Assembly (NCBI RefSeq): GCF_009687885.1
Contig: NZ_BLAF01000016.1
Span: forward strand, 62,001 to 126,000
DNA length: 64,000 nt
Direction: 5' to 3'
DNA from: Acrocarpospora pleiomorpha
Lineage (GTDB): Bacteria; Actinomycetota; Actinomycetes; Streptosporangiales; Streptosporangiaceae
A program made the translations under genes and the position numbers. This document shows, one piece after another, positions 8,350 to 17,633 of this stretch. How positions within the stretch are numbered: position 1 is the first letter of the stretch; every line of letters begins with the position of its first letter. Under the pieces are notes generated by a model. It was not told where the DNA came from. It did no database searches and saw nothing but the letters and a program-made list of their open reading frames with translations.

Positions 8350-9422
8350 GGCGGCTGCTGATCCTGAGCGCGAGCATGGGCGCCGGTCATGACCAGGTCG
8401 CCGCGGAACTCGCGCGGCGGCTCGGCGCGGAAGGCGCCGACGTCGAGATCATCGATGTCCTCCACCTGCTCCCGTTCCGGCTGGGCGTCGCGCTGCGCCG
8501 GAGCTACCACTGGATGATCAAACGCGCGCCATGGCTCTACGAGGTCATCTACCAGGTCTTCTTCCTGGCCAAACGGGCGCCGTCGGTGTCGCCGCTGACC
8601 GGCCTGATGGCGGCCCGGCTGAGCCGCGAGCTCGCCCGCCGCCCGCCCGTGGAGGTCGTGTCCACGTTTCATCTGGCCGCCCAGGTCGCGGGGCGGTTGC
8701 GGCGGCGCGGCCGGTTGCGGGCGCCGAGCACGGTGCTGATCACCGACTTCGCGGTGCACCGGCTCTGGCTGCATCCGGGCAACGATCGGGTGCTCACCCT
8801 CAATCCCGCCGCACGCGCGTCCATCGCCGCCGCCACGGGCCTGCCCGCCTTCACCTGCGCGCCCGTCGTGGCACCCGCGTTCCGCGATCGGACGGCGGAA
8901 CCCGGAGACCGGCTCGTGCTGGTGTCCTCCGGGTCGTGGGGGGTGGGCCGGCTGGCGGAGACCGCGCGCGTGCTGGCCGGATCCGGGTACACGCCGGTCG
9001 TGCTGTGCGGGCGTGACGCCCGGCTGCGCCGTACCTTGGCCGGTTCGGGCGCCGGGGTGGTGCTCGGGTGGCGGGACGACATGCCCGGCCTGATGGCGGC
9101 GGCCTGCGCGCTGGTCGACAACGGCGCCGGGCTGACCTGCGTGGAAGCGTTCGCCGCAGGCCTGCCCGTGATCATCTACCGGCCCATCGCGGGCCACGGC
9201 CGCGACTGCGCCCTCGCGATGGCCCGCGCGGGCGTCGCCGGGTACGCGCGCGACGCCGCGGCCCTGCTCGACGCGCTGGACCGCCTGCGGGACGAGCGGC
9301 CCCGGGTCGCCCTGGCCTCCGCCCTGTTCGCGTCGGCGCCGGCCGAGGCCGTGCTCATCTCCGCGCCGGGTGGGCGGCCCGCGCCGGAGGCGACCGCGCG
9401 AGCAGAAAGCTGCCCCGAATGA
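8343..9422 (+). CDS. MGDG-synthase-like glycosyltransferase (GT28 type)
   Basis: A 359-aa GT-B fold protein related to monogalactosyl/processive diacylglycerol glycosyltransferases. The N-terminus ILSASMGAGHDQVAAEL carries the family GAGH motif. The C-terminal nucleotide-sugar region is EAFAAGLPVIIYRPIAGHGRDCA. It likely moves a sugar from a UDP-sugar to a membrane lipid. The GTG start overlaps the divergent deacetylase start, and the 3' end overlaps the convergent DMT gene by 68 bp. Its place next to a hopanoid operon hints at lipid decoration, which is inference. Confidence 0.85.
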   Translation: MTRRLLILSASMGAGHDQVAAELARRLGAEGADVEIIDVLHLLPFRLGVALRRSYHWMIKRAPWLYEVIYQVFFLAKRAPSVSPLTGLMAARLSRELARRPPVEVVSTFHLAAQVAGRLRRRGRLRAPSTVLITDFAVHRLWLHPGNDRVLTLNPAARASIAAATGLPAFTCAPVVAPAFRDRTAEPGDRLVLVSSGSWGVGRLAETARVLAGSGYTPVVLCGRDARLRRTLAGSGAGVVLGWRDDMPGLMAAACALVDNGAGLTCVEAFAAGLPVIIYRPIAGHGRDCALAMARAGVAGYARDAAALLDALDRLRDERPRVALASALFASAPAEAVLISAPGGRPAPEATARAESCPE

Positions 9423-10212
9423 TCAGGACGACGCCCAGCACCTCGGGCAGGATCCACGCCCCCGCCCGGATGTCCTCGCCGAACATCAGCGCGCCGTAGA
9501 GCATGCCGGCCACCGGGTCGCTGATGGTCAGCGCCGGCTGGGAGGCCACCAAGGGACCGCTCTGCAAGGCGTTCTCCAGCAGGAACACGCTGAACAGGCC
9601 GGCCGCCACCATCGCGTACGGCGGCCAGGACCTGGCCAGCGCGGACGGGTCCTGGCTGAGGATGGACGTGCTCTGCTTGATGAAGGCGGCGGTGAAGGCG
9701 AAGCCCATACCGGCGGCCACCCCCAGCGCGGCCGGCCGGGCCAGGCCGGTGGCGAGCCGGCCCGCCAGCACGAGCCCGGCGATGGCGCATCCCGTCACGA
9801 TGGTGGCCAGCGCCCATTCCGACGCGGTGGGGACCCGATCCCCGGGGGTGGGCGCGGCACTGACCAGCAGAACCGTGATCCCCAGCATCATCGTCCCCAC
9901 CGCCAGCCATGATCGCCGATCGAGCGCCACGCCGAACGCCCGCGACAGGATGAGCACCGTGATCGGCAGTTCGATGGTGAGCACGGGCTGGACGATCGCC
10001 AGCGCTCCCGTGGCGAGCGCGGCCGCCTGGAGAACGAACGCCGCGATCATCGCGGCGATGCCGCCGAGCCAGATCCGGTCGCGGACCAGAGCCAGGATGA
10101 GGGCGAACCGGAAGGCCTTCCGCGCGGGCACGGCTCGCGCCGCGCGACGCTGCAACACCGACGCGACAGCATTACTGACCGCGGCGAGCAACGCCAGCAT
10201 CACGGAGATCAA
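9355..10212 (-). CDS. DMT (drug/metabolite) family transporter
   Basis: A 285-aa integral membrane protein with about nine to ten hydrophobic segments spread over its length, in two roughly equal halves as in EamA/DMT permeases. The N-terminus MISVMLALLAAVSNAVASVLQ is a first helix typical of this group. The substrate cannot be inferred. It overlaps the convergent glycosyltransferase gene at its 3' end and stands alone, with a divergent promoter region toward the flavin monooxygenase. Confidence 0.82.
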   Translation of the reverse strand: MISVMLALLAAVSNAVASVLQRRAARAVPARKAFRFALILALVRDRIWLGGIAAMIAAFVLQAAALATGALAIVQPVLTIELPITVLILSRAFGVALDRRSWLAVGTMMLGITVLLVSAAPTPGDRVPTASEWALATIVTGCAIAGLVLAGRLATGLARPAALGVAAGMGFAFTAAFIKQSTSILSQDPSALARSWPPYAMVAAGLFSVFLLENALQSGPLVASQPALTISDPVAGMLYGALMFGEDIRAGAWILPEVLGVVLIIRGSFLLARSPPARAAHPARR

Positions 10213-10326
10213 TACCCCTCCCAGGACGGCGACCGTCTACCGGGGGGTGCTGAATTAGCGTTCCCCACCACCAGGGAAGATCACGTTTGGGACACCATCC
10301 AGATTGCGAACCGATACCGTCGGACA

Positions 10327-10359
10327 AGTCGGGCTGAAACAATTAGTCGTAGCCCGACT
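10327..10359. promoter_or_regulatory. 9-bp inverted repeat between divergent genes
   Basis: AGTCGGGCT and AGCCCGACT form a perfect 9-bp inverted repeat with a 15-nt spacer in the intergenic region between the DMT transporter (minus) and the monooxygenase (plus). The divergent-promoter position favours an operator, though it could also act as a hairpin. Confidence 0.35.
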
Positions 10360-10451
10360 GTTCATAGGATGACGAAATGTACGCTCTTGCCCCGCTTGCC
10401 GATGCAGTATGACGTGGTCGGCGTTCACAACTGAAGCGGAGTGCGAGGCGG

Positions 10452-11636
10452 ATGGCTGTGCAATCACCTGACATCGCGATTCTGGGCGGTGGCATCGGCG
10501 GGCTCGCAACCGCCGCGTTCCTTCATCGCGCGGGCCTCTCGAGCACCGTGTACGAGCAGGCGCCAGAACTGAAGGAGCTGGGCGCCGGCATCATGGTGGC
10601 CCCCAACGCGGCTCGGCTGATCCGGCGGCTGGGCGTCATCGACGTCTTCCTGCGGCAGGCCGTGCGGCTCGACGTCGGCTGGGAGTTCCGGCGGTGGCAG
10701 GACGGGAGCGTCTTGTCAGCCGAGAACCTCACCACCGAATGCTCTCGGCTGTACGGCGAGCAGACGTACACCGCGCACCGCGCCGACCTGCTCGACGTCA
10801 TCAAGGCGGCCGTGCCCGAAGGGACGATCAAGCTGGGCAGGCGCGGTGTCAAGCTGGACGACGGCGATCGCCCCGCGCTGCTCTTCGAGGACGGCGAACG
10901 CATCGAGCCTGACGTCCTGATCGGGGCTGACGGCGTTCATTCCGTGGTACGGCAGTCGCTGGCCGATGCGACGCCCGCAAGGTACTCCGGCATGTGTGCT
11001 TTCCGCGCGCTGGTCCCAGCCGACCAGGCCCCGCCGTTCGCCCGGCGGCCCGCGCAGACGCTGTGGATCGGCCCGGCCCGCCACCTGGTGCACTATCCCG
11101 TCTTGGGCGGCAGGTTCGTGAACCTGGTGGCGTGCGCCCCAGCGGGCGACTACTCGGTCGAGTCGTGGACCGCGACCGCCACCGTCGAGGAGTTCCGCGC
11201 GGAGTTCGAAGGATGGGATCCCCGCCTGCGGGACCTGATCAGGGCCGCTGGGACCCCGGGGCGCTGGGCGCTCTTGGACAGGCCCCCGTTACGTCGCTGG
11301 AGTCGCGGAACCGTCACGCTCCTCGGCGACGCCGCCCACCCCATGTTCCCCTTCTTCGGCCAGGGTGCCGCGCAAGCCATCGAAGACGCCGCCGTGCTGG
11401 CCGCCTGCCTTGCCGAGGACGGGACAGATCCTGCCCGCGCCCTGAGACGCTACGAGGCGCTGCGCATGCCTCGAACGAACCGCCTGCAGGAGGTGAGCCA
11501 TGGGCGTTCGCACATCAATCACTTACCGGACGGACCCGAGCAGGAAGCCCGCGACAAGTCTTTCGCCGACTCGGACCCCCTGGTGGCGAACGGCTGGATC
11601 TACGGGTACGACCCCGATGTCGCAATGAGCGCATGA
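10452..11636 (+). CDS. FAD-dependent aromatic monooxygenase (salicylate-hydroxylase-like)
   Basis: A 394-aa class A flavoprotein monooxygenase. The GxGxxG FAD motif is [14 protein letters not shown] at residues about 11-24, the DG motif is [12 protein letters not shown], and the GD motif is [17 protein letters not shown]. These enzymes hydroxylate phenolic rings using NAD(P)H. The next gene encodes an intradiol ring-cleavage dioxygenase, so the pair plausibly hydroxylates and then opens an aromatic ring, for example making and cleaving hydroxyquinol or a catechol. The exact substrate is unknown. Confidence 0.88.
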   Translation: MAVQSPDIAILGGGIGGLATAAFLHRAGLSSTVYEQAPELKELGAGIMVAPNAARLIRRLGVIDVFLRQAVRLDVGWEFRRWQDGSVLSAENLTTECSRLYGEQTYTAHRADLLDVIKAAVPEGTIKLGRRGVKLDDGDRPALLFEDGERIEPDVLIGADGVHSVVRQSLADATPARYSGMCAFRALVPADQAPPFARRPAQTLWIGPARHLVHYPVLGGRFVNLVACAPAGDYSVESWTATATVEEFRAEFEGWDPRLRDLIRAAGTPGRWALLDRPPLRRWSRGTVTLLGDAAHPMFPFFGQGAAQAIEDAAVLAACLAEDGTDPARALRRYEALRMPRTNRLQEVSHGRSHINHLPDGPEQEARDKSFADSDPLVANGWIYGYDPDVAMSA

Positions 11637-11653
11637 CAAGGAAGGCCACCGCG

Positions 11654-12538
11654 ATGACCACCGTGCCCGCGCAGCAGCAGGACCGCGAGGAAAGGTTGAC
11701 CGAGCTCGTGGTGCGCTCGTTCGACGCGTGCGCCAACCCGCGGCTCCAGCGGCTCATGGTCGGACTCGTACGCCACCTGCACGCCTACATCCGCGAGGTC
11801 CGGCTGACCGAAGCGGAGTGGGCCGAGGCGATCGACTTCCTCACCCGATGCGGCCACATCACCACCGACAAGCGGCAGGAGTTCATCCTGCTGTCCGACA
11901 CTCTGGGCGCCTCGATGCAGACCATCGCGGTCAACAACGAGGCCTACGGCGAGGCTACCGAAGCGAGCGTCGTGGGCCCGTTCTTCGTCGAGGGCTCGCC
12001 GGAGGTCCCGCTCGGCGGGGACATCTCCAACGGCGCGGCCGGCGAGGCGTGCTGGGTGGAAGGATCGGTCCGGGACACCGAAGGCAGACCGCTGCCCGGT
12101 GTCCTCATCGAGGTGTGGGAGGCCGACGAGGACGGCCGCTACGACGTCCAGTACGACGATGACCGAACCGCCGCCCGCGCCCACCTCTACACCGACGACG
12201 ACGGAAACTACCGGTTCTGGGGCATCACGCCGACGCCGTATCCGATCCCCCACGACGGGCCGGTCGGGACAATGCTCGAAACGGTGGGACGATCCCCGCT
12301 GCGGGCCTCCCATCTTCATTTCATGGTCGTCCACGAGGGCTACCGCACCCTGGTGACGCACATCTTCGTCCAAGGAGACCCGCTACTCGACTCCGACGCC
12401 GTCTTCGGCGTCAAGGAGTCACTCGTCCAGCACTTCCAGCAGCAGCCGGACGGCACGCCGACCCCCGATGGGCGAAAGGTGGACGGCACCTGGTCGGCGG
12501 TCCGCTTCGACATCGTCCTCGCCCCCGCCAGGACATAG
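11654..12538 (+). CDS. Intradiol ring-cleavage dioxygenase (hydroxyquinol 1,2-dioxygenase-like)
   Basis: A 294-aa non-haem Fe(III) dioxygenase. An N-terminal helical dimerisation region is followed by the catalytic beta-sandwich. The iron ligands can be placed as Tyr in GRYDVQYDD, Tyr in the [15 protein letters not shown] region and the two His of ASHLHFMV. An earlier ATG at 11633 overlaps the monooxygenase stop (ATGA). I prefer 11654 because AAGGAAG lies at good spacing before it. The best match by motif is the hydroxyquinol/chlorocatechol group. No maleylacetate reductase gene follows. Confidence 0.88.
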   Translation: MTTVPAQQQDREERLTELVVRSFDACANPRLQRLMVGLVRHLHAYIREVRLTEAEWAEAIDFLTRCGHITTDKRQEFILLSDTLGASMQTIAVNNEAYGEATEASVVGPFFVEGSPEVPLGGDISNGAAGEACWVEGSVRDTEGRPLPGVLIEVWEADEDGRYDVQYDDDRTAARAHLYTDDDGNYRFWGITPTPYPIPHDGPVGTMLETVGRSPLRASHLHFMVVHEGYRTLVTHIFVQGDPLLDSDAVFGVKESLVQHFQQQPDGTPTPDGRKVDGTWSAVRFDIVLAPART

Positions 12539-12553
12539 CCCGGTGGGCGAACA

Positions 12554-12580
12554 GGGCGGCGGCCTGGTCGGCCGCCGCCC
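12554..12580. terminator. Bidirectional hairpin terminator
   Basis: A perfect 11-bp stem (GGGCGGCGGCC / GGCCGCCGCCC) with a 5-nt loop lies exactly between the convergent dioxygenase and FMN-reductase stops, the expected place for a shared terminator. Confidence 0.7.
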
Positions 12581-12585
12581 CGCCT

Positions 12586-13143
12586 TCACTTGCGCAGGGG
12601 CGCGAGCGCCTCGGACCAGGCGACAACCTGGTCGAACGTCACGGCCAGCGCGTCGACCTGGTGCGCGCCCGGCGTCAGCGTGGTGAAGTTCTCGAAGTCG
12701 GTGTAGAAGGACAGCGCCACCTGGGATCTCGTCGTCGCGAGTTGCACCTCGGCGGCGACGAGCCGCAGGTGCTCCACGGCCCGGACGCCACCCGCGACGC
12801 CGTAGCTGACGAATCCGGCCGCCTTGTTGTTCCACTCCGCGTAGAGATAGTCGATGGCGTTCTTCAACACGCCGGTGGTCGAGTGGTTGTACTCGGGCGT
12901 GACGAACACGAACCCGTCGAACCCGTCGATGACCTGCGACCAGGCCTTGGTGTGCTCGTTGTCGTAGCGACCGCCGGAGGCGGGCGCCGGCTCGTCGAGA
13001 TGGGGCAGCGGGTGGTCGATGAGGTCGACGATCGCGAACTCCGCGTCGTCCCGCCCGGCCGCCTGGGCGAGCACCCAGTCGGCCACCGTCCTGCTGTACC
13101 GGCCCGGCCGCACGCTCCCCACGATGATGGCGATCCTCGTCAC
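12586..13143 (-). CDS. NAD(P)H-dependent FMN/quinone reductase
   Basis: A 185-aa flavodoxin-fold reductase. The FMN phosphate-binding loop GSVRPGRYS is at residues about 9-17, and the isoalloxazine motif is TPEYNHSTTGVLKNAIDY. Such enzymes reduce quinones, azo dyes or free flavin. It is transcribed away from an HxlR regulator across a region with two palindromes, the usual arrangement for a quinone- or electrophile-inducible reductase. It could instead supply FMNH2 to another oxygenase, but the neighbouring monooxygenase carries its own FAD. Confidence 0.88.
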   Translation of the reverse strand: MTRIAIIVGSVRPGRYSRTVADWVLAQAAGRDDAEFAIVDLIDHPLPHLDEPAPASGGRYDNEHTKAWSQVIDGFDGFVFVTPEYNHSTTGVLKNAIDYLYAEWNNKAAGFVSYGVAGGVRAVEHLRLVAAEVQLATTRSQVALSFYTDFENFTTLTPGAHQVDALAVTFDQVVAWSEALAPLRK

Positions 13144-13253
13144 GTCTTGACTCCTCAGGGTCGATGTCTGATGTCCTTGAACGGCCCTGGCAAAATGACC
13201 GTCCCGACCCCCTGAGCAGCCGCAGGGAAAGGTTGATTCCCACTAAAGGACAT

Positions 13254-13286
13254 GCACTATTTAGTGCGATACGCACCTCAAAGTGC
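13254..13286. promoter_or_regulatory. Two HxlR-type operator-like palindromes (GCAC-N6-GTGC)
   Basis: GCACTATTTAGTGC at 13254-13267 is a perfect palindrome, and GCACCTCAAAGTGC at 13273-13286 has the same half sites and spacing. Their centres are 19 bp apart, about two helical turns, between the divergent reductase and HxlR genes. This suggests cooperative binding by the HxlR dimer. Confidence 0.6.
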
Positions 13287-13305
13287 ATATCGGAAAAGGA
13301 GCGAA

Positions 13306-13683
13306 ATGATGATCCCAGACATTGCGAACGTCCCATCGGCCTGCGAAGATGACCAACTCAAATCACTCCTACGCGGCCTGCTCACCACCATCGGCGACAA
13401 GTGGACCCTCGTGGTCATCGCCTCCCTCACCGCGGGCGAGCAACGTTTCACCACACTCCTGCGCACCGTCGACGGCATCTCCCACCGCATGCTCACCAAG
13501 ACCCTCCGCGACCTCGAACACGACGGCCTGGTCACCCGCAACGTCCACGCCGAGGTCCCACCCCGCGTCGAGTACGCCCTGACCCCCCTAGGCCGCACCC
13601 TCCTCGAGCCGATCAACGCCCTCACCCACTGGGTCGACACCCACGGCCACACCGTCCTGGAGAACCGCGCCTCGACATCGTGA
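13306..13683 (+). CDS. HxlR-family transcriptional regulator (QorR/YodB-like)
   Basis: A 125-aa winged-helix repressor of the HxlR family: GDKWTLVVIASL, then RFTTLLRTVDGISHRMLTKTLRDLEHDGLVTR as the recognition region, then the PPRVEYALTPLG wing. The start at 13306 follows AAAGGAG; a longer frame from 13252 would run through the operator sites. A single N-terminal Cys (residue 13) sits where redox-sensing HxlR proteins such as YodB and QorR carry theirs. A quinone reductase diverges from it and a QOR-type reductase converges on it, so sensing of quinones or electrophiles is a good inference. Confidence 0.87.
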   Translation: MMIPDIANVPSACEDDQLKSLLRGLLTTIGDKWTLVVIASLTAGEQRFTTLLRTVDGISHRMLTKTLRDLEHDGLVTRNVHAEVPPRVEYALTPLGRTLLEPINALTHWVDTHGHTVLENRASTS

Positions 13684-13689
13684 CCTCGC

Positions 13690-14610
13690 TCACCCAAGCA
13701 CCTCGATCACGACCTTGCCCCGGGCATGGCCCTCCTCCACCGCCCGCAACGCCCGGCCGGCCTCGGCCAGCGGGAAGGTTCGCGTCACGTACGGATCCAG
13801 CACGCCCTCGGCCACCAGCCACGCCACCGCGTCCAGCACCTCGCGGGTGCGCGCCCGCTCCACCCCCACGCCGCCGAGCGCCGTCACCGTCGCCCGGTCC
13901 GCCGCCGTGACCAGCTTGGCGCGGTCGTCGAGCACCTCGGCCACCTCCTCCAGGGCGGCGCCGCCGACCAGGTCGACGATCGCGTCGACGCCGTCGGGCG
14001 CGGCGGCGCGCACCCGGTCGGCCGTCCCGGGTCCCGGCTCCACGTGCGTGACTCCCAGCGAGGCCACGAAATCCTTCTTCTCGGCGCTCGCCGTGCCGAG
14101 CACGCGCAGACCGGCGTGGCGGGCGATCTGCGCGGCGGCCACGCCCACCCCGCCGCCCACGCCGGTGATCAGCAACGTCGCCCCGGGCAGCAGGCGCACC
14201 TGCTGGACGGCGTCGTACGCGGTGGCCGCCGCGACCGGCAGCGTGGCCGCGGCCGGGAACGAGACGCCGGACGGTTTGCGCGCGGTGAGGTCGACGGGGA
14301 GCAGGGTGTACTCGGCGTAGCCGCCGGTGATCGGGTTGCCGAAGACCGCGTCGCCCGGCGCGAAGTCCGTGACGTTCGGGCCGACCGCGGCCACCAGGCC
14401 GGAGACCTCGCTGCCGAAGACGGCGGGCAGCGCCTCCGGGGCAGCGCCCGGCGGGGCGTATCCGGTCCTCCGCTTCCAGTCGATCGGGTTGACTCCGGCG
14501 GCCCTGACCGCCACCAGTACCTGCCCCGGCCCCGGGACCGGCCGGGGCAGGTCGGCCAGGTCCTCGACCTCAGGGCCGCCGTGCTCGCGGTAGACGTACG
14601 CTCTCGCCAT
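13690..14610 (-). CDS. NADP-dependent quinone oxidoreductase (zinc-independent MDR family)
   Basis: A 306-aa medium-chain dehydrogenase/reductase. The N-terminal GroES-like domain includes VNPIDWKRRTG, and the Rossmann motif is LITGVGGGVGVAAAQIARHAG (AxxGxxG type). No zinc ligands are evident, so it belongs with quinone reductases or enoyl reductases. It starts 19 bp after the amino-acid binding protein gene on the same strand and could be co-transcribed. Its end is 7 bp from the HxlR stop, so it may instead belong functionally with the quinone response. Confidence 0.88.
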   Translation of the reverse strand: MARAYVYREHGGPEVEDLADLPRPVPGPGQVLVAVRAAGVNPIDWKRRTGYAPPGAAPEALPAVFGSEVSGLVAAVGPNVTDFAPGDAVFGNPITGGYAEYTLLPVDLTARKPSGVSFPAAATLPVAAATAYDAVQQVRLLPGATLLITGVGGGVGVAAAQIARHAGLRVLGTASAEKKDFVASLGVTHVEPGPGTADRVRAAAPDGVDAIVDLVGGAALEEVAEVLDDRAKLVTAADRATVTALGGVGVERARTREVLDAVAWLVAEGVLDPYVTRTFPLAEAGRALRAVEEGHARGKVVIEVLG

Positions 14611-14629
14611 CGAATTTCCTCTTTCCTGT

Positions 14630-15619
14630 TCAGGCGCCCTGCCTGGGGAGACCAGGCGGGTTGATCTGGGACTGCGGGATCGCTTCGTTGCTCAGCCCCC
14701 AGCGAGCCAGCACCTCCGCGTACTTGCCGTTGCCGATAACCGTAGTGAGTGCCTCGTTGACCGGTTTGACCAGGCCGTTGTCCTTCTTGGTCATGGCGGC
14801 GATGAGACCCTGGAGGTCAGGTCCTGCGCCGGAGGCGGTGCCGACGATGCGGGAGCCGCCGCTGACCGCGATGTTGTAGGCGATGGCCGGGTTCGGGCCG
14901 AAGTAGGCCTGGATGCGGCCCGACTTCAGGGCCAGCAGCGCGTCGCCGTACTTGTGGTAGTACTGGATCTCCGCCGGCTTCAGGCCCGCCTGCTTGTTCT
15001 GCTCGTCCCAGTCGAGCAGGATCTTCTCCTGGTTGGTCCCGGAGTCCACCGAGACGCGCAGGCCCGCGATGTCGGCCGGCTTGCCGATCTCCTTGATCGG
15101 GCTGGAGTCGATCACCTGCCAGCCGAGCTGGTCGATCCGGTAGGTGGCGAAGTCGTAGGTGTCCTTGCGCTCCTCGGTGACGGTGACGTTGTTGAAGACG
15201 ACCTCGTACTTGCCGGATTTGGTGCCCAGGAAGAGGTTCTCCCACGAGCTGTTCTCCGGCGCGATCTCCAGGCCGAGCACGTCCGCCACCAGCTGGGCGA
15301 GGTCGGTCTCCACCCCGATCAGGGTGGTGTCGTCGGTGGCCGGGAAGACCAGCGGCGGCGAGCCCTCCCCGCTGAAGCCGACCGTCAGCTTGCCGTCCTC
15401 GGCGATGGCGGCGGGCACCTGGGCGGCGATGGCGTGCACTTTCCCGGCCCGCACCCGGTTCTGGTCCGGGCCGATGTTGATCGTCTGGCCGCCCACCGCG
15501 GGCGCGGCGGAGCTGGGCGCGTCAGCGGGGGTGAGCGTGGGTTCCTCGCCGCAGGCAGCGGCGGCGAGCAGCAGCAGGAAGGCGGGTACGGCGGCGGCCC
15601 GCCGCAGGGTGAGGCGCAT
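14630..15619 (-). CDS. Amino-acid ABC transporter substrate-binding lipoprotein
   Basis: A 329-aa family-3 solute-binding protein. The signal peptide MRLTLRRAAAVPAFLLLL ends in a lipobox (LAAAAC), so it is lipid-anchored outside the membrane. The body has the type II periplasmic fold: LTVGFSGEGSPPLVF, IGVETDLAQLVADVLG and GLRVSVDSGTNQEKIL. It is the third gene of a permease-ATPase-binding protein operon. The ligand is probably a polar amino acid. A divergent broken rhodanese gene with a palindrome hints at a sulfur amino acid such as cystine, which is inference only. Confidence 0.9.
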   Translation of the reverse strand: MRLTLRRAAAVPAFLLLLAAAACGEEPTLTPADAPSSAAPAVGGQTINIGPDQNRVRAGKVHAIAAQVPAAIAEDGKLTVGFSGEGSPPLVFPATDDTTLIGVETDLAQLVADVLGLEIAPENSSWENLFLGTKSGKYEVVFNNVTVTEERKDTYDFATYRIDQLGWQVIDSSPIKEIGKPADIAGLRVSVDSGTNQEKILLDWDEQNKQAGLKPAEIQYYHKYGDALLALKSGRIQAYFGPNPAIAYNIAVSGGSRIVGTASGAGPDLQGLIAAMTKKDNGLVKPVNEALTTVIGNGKYAEVLARWGLSNEAIPQSQINPPGLPRQGA

Positions 15620-15633
15620 CGGGGTTCCCTTGG

Positions 15634-16395
15634 TCAGAGGACTTTGCTGAGGAAAGCGCGGGTGCGTTCGTGCCGGGGATGGTCGAGAACCTGGGACGGC
15701 GGGCCCTGTTCGACGATCAGGCCCTCGTCCATGAACACGACGGTGTCGGCCACCTCGCGCGCGAAGCCGATCTCGTGGGTGACCACGAGCATGGTCGTGC
15801 CGCTGCGGGCCAGGTCCTTCATCACCTCCAGGACCTCGCCGACGAGTTCCGGGTCGAGCGCGGAGGTGGGCTCGTCGAACAGCACCACCTTGGGCTCCAG
15901 GGCGAGCGCGCGGGCGATGGCCACCCGCTGCTGCTGGCCGCCGGAGAGCGTGCGCGGGTAGGCGTCGGCCTTCTCGGCCAGGCCGACGCGGTCGAGCAGC
16001 CGGTCGGCGAGCGCGTCCACCTCGGCGCGCGGGCGCCGCTGCGCCGACCGGGGCGCCTCCGCGACGTTCTCCCGTACGGTGAGGTGCGGGAACAGGTTGA
16101 AGTTCTGGAAGACGAAGCCGATCCTGGTGCGCTGCCGGAGGACCTCCCGCTCGGGCAGCTCGTGCAGCCGGTCGCCGGAGCGGCGGTAGCCGAGCAGTTC
16201 CCCGTCCACTTCGACCGTGCCGGTCTGGACCTTCTCCAGGTGGTTGATCGTGCGCAACAGGGTGGACTTGCCGGAACCCGACGGGCCGAGGATCACGGCC
16301 ACCTCGCCTTGCCGTACGCGGAGGCTGACGCCGCGCAGCACCTCCAGGGAGCCGAAGCTCTTGCGCACGTCGGTCAGCTCCACCATGACGCTCAC
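15634..16395 (-). CDS. Amino-acid ABC transporter ATP-binding protein
   Basis: A 253-aa ABC ATPase of the polar amino-acid (GlnQ/TcyC) group. Walker A is GPSGSGKST, the signature is [15 protein letters not shown], Walker B is [12 protein letters not shown], and the switch His is in VVTHEIGFA. The GTG start at 16395 overlaps the permease stop; the ATG at 16386 is an alternative three codons later. It powers the neighbouring permease at the cytoplasmic face. Confidence 0.94.
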   Translation of the reverse strand: MSVMVELTDVRKSFGSLEVLRGVSLRVRQGEVAVILGPSGSGKSTLLRTINHLEKVQTGTVEVDGELLGYRRSGDRLHELPEREVLRQRTRIGFVFQNFNLFPHLTVRENVAEAPRSAQRRPRAEVDALADRLLDRVGLAEKADAYPRTLSGGQQQRVAIARALALEPKVVLFDEPTSALDPELVGEVLEVMKDLARSGTTMLVVTHEIGFAREVADTVVFMDEGLIVEQGPPSQVLDHPRHERTRAFLSKVL

Positions 16396-17264
16396 GAGCG
16401 CCCCCTGCCGTAGTAGCGCTCGATGTAGTACTGGCCGATGGACAGGACGGTGGTCAGGATCAGGTACCAGATGGCCGCCACCAGCAGCAGGGCCATCACC
16501 CGGCCGTTCCGGTTGTAGATCACCTGGACCTGGTAGAACAGCTCGGGCAGGGCCATGATGTAGACGACCGAGGTGCCCTTGACCAGGCCGATGATCTCGT
16601 TGCCCGCGTTCGGCACGATGGTCCGCATGGCCTGCGGCAGGATGATCCGCAGCAGCCGCCGCGCCCGGGGAATGCCGAGCGCCGCGGCGGCCTCGCGCTG
16701 GCCGGGGTCCACCGACAGCAGGCCACCCCGGACGATCTCGGCGGCGTACGCGGCCTGGTGCAGGGCGAGGCCGAGCGCGGCGGCGGCGAGCGGGCTGATC
16801 AGGTCCATGGTGCCGACGTCGAAGAAGCCGGGCCCGAACGGGACGCCGAAGGAGAGGCGCGGATAGAGCAGCGCCAGGTTGTACCAGAACAGCAGCTGAA
16901 GGATGAGCGGCACCGACCGGAACAGCCAGACGTAGCCCCAGGCGACCGAGGACAGCAGCCGGTTGGCCGACAGGCGCATGAGGGCGAGCACGGTCCCGAG
17001 CGCGAACCCGAGCACGATGCCAAGCGCGGTCAACTCCATGGTGAGCAACACCGACCGCACCACCGAGGGCGCGAACAGGTACGCCCCGACGACGTCCCAC
17101 TCCCAGGCCGAATTGGTGACCAGGGCATTGACCACCATGGCCAGCAGCACGACCACGACAAGGGCGGCCACCCAGCGCAACGGCCGGCGAGTCGTGACGA
17201 CCTTCGGCGCGCTGCCACCGTCCTGCTTCAGCGGCGCGGTCCGGGTTTCGGGAACCGCCATCAT
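16392..17264 (-). CDS. Amino-acid ABC transporter permease
   Basis: A 290-aa HisM/GlnP-type inner-membrane permease. A first helix ([17 protein letters not shown]) is followed by the 3-TMR core, and the EAA loop is [27 protein letters not shown], which docks the ATPase. The frame continues upstream to a TTG at 17321, but MMAVPETRT is the more natural start. It is the first gene of the operon. The N-terminal extension of about 60 residues before the core is a little long for the family. Confidence 0.9.
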   Translation of the reverse strand: MMAVPETRTAPLKQDGGSAPKVVTTRRPLRWVAALVVVVLLAMVVNALVTNSAWEWDVVGAYLFAPSVVRSVLLTMELTALGIVLGFALGTVLALMRLSANRLLSSVAWGYVWLFRSVPLILQLLFWYNLALLYPRLSFGVPFGPGFFDVGTMDLISPLAAAALGLALHQAAYAAEIVRGGLLSVDPGQREAAAALGIPRARRLLRIILPQAMRTIVPNAGNEIIGLVKGTSVVYIMALPELFYQVQVIYNRNGRVMALLLVAAIWYLILTTVLSIGQYYIERYYGRGRS

Positions 17265-17370
17265 CCGGCCTGGCGGGGACGGCGCGGAAGCTCCACGAGC
17301 ATCGGGATGCGGCCTTTCCAAGCTTCGATCACACCCACAACCTCAGCACCGCACTCAATTTCCGTCAAGT

Positions 17371-17387
17371 CCTACTGGTTTAATAGG
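17371..17387. promoter_or_regulatory. Imperfect palindrome between ABC permease and rhodanese fragment
   Basis: CCTACT-N5-AATAGG is a near-perfect inverted repeat (one mismatch) lying 24 bp before the rhodanese start codon, in the shared divergent promoter region. It looks like a dimeric regulator site controlling one or both directions. Confidence 0.4.
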
Positions 17388-17410
17388 TTTTCCAACGAGG
17401 AAGGAACATC

Positions 17411-17533
17411 ATGACCAACCCCAGCGAGAACAGCCTGATCGACCCGGCCCAGGCGGCCCGCAAGCGCGCGGACGGCGCACTCTTCGTGGACGTACGCCGC
17501 CCCGAGGCCCGGGTGGAGAACGGCGTGCCGCCG
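17411..17533 (+). pseudogene. Truncated rhodanese-like protein (N-terminal fragment)
   Basis: The first 40 or so residues (SLIDPAQAARKRADGALFVDVRRPEARVENG in two halves) look like the start of a single-domain rhodanese/sulfurtransferase, with a good ribosome binding site (GAGGAAGGAA) before the ATG. After about 17530 the similarity stops. The frame runs on into Ser/Pro-rich text overlapping the next gene, and the catalytic Cys loop is never reached. I read this as a deletion remnant whose 3' part was replaced by the RDD gene region. Confidence 0.6.
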
Positions 17534-17633
17534 CAGTCGCTTTCCCATGACGATCTTGGGAAGGGGTCGTCGGGATGGGGGACCTGGCGGGACCCATTTC
17601 CAGCGTCAGATTCCTTCCGGCACACTGGCCCGC

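Noticed and set aside
10255..10509. 84-codon minus-strand frame in the divergent promoter
   Set aside because: It overlaps the start of the monooxygenase gene, has no ribosome binding site and no recognisable content.
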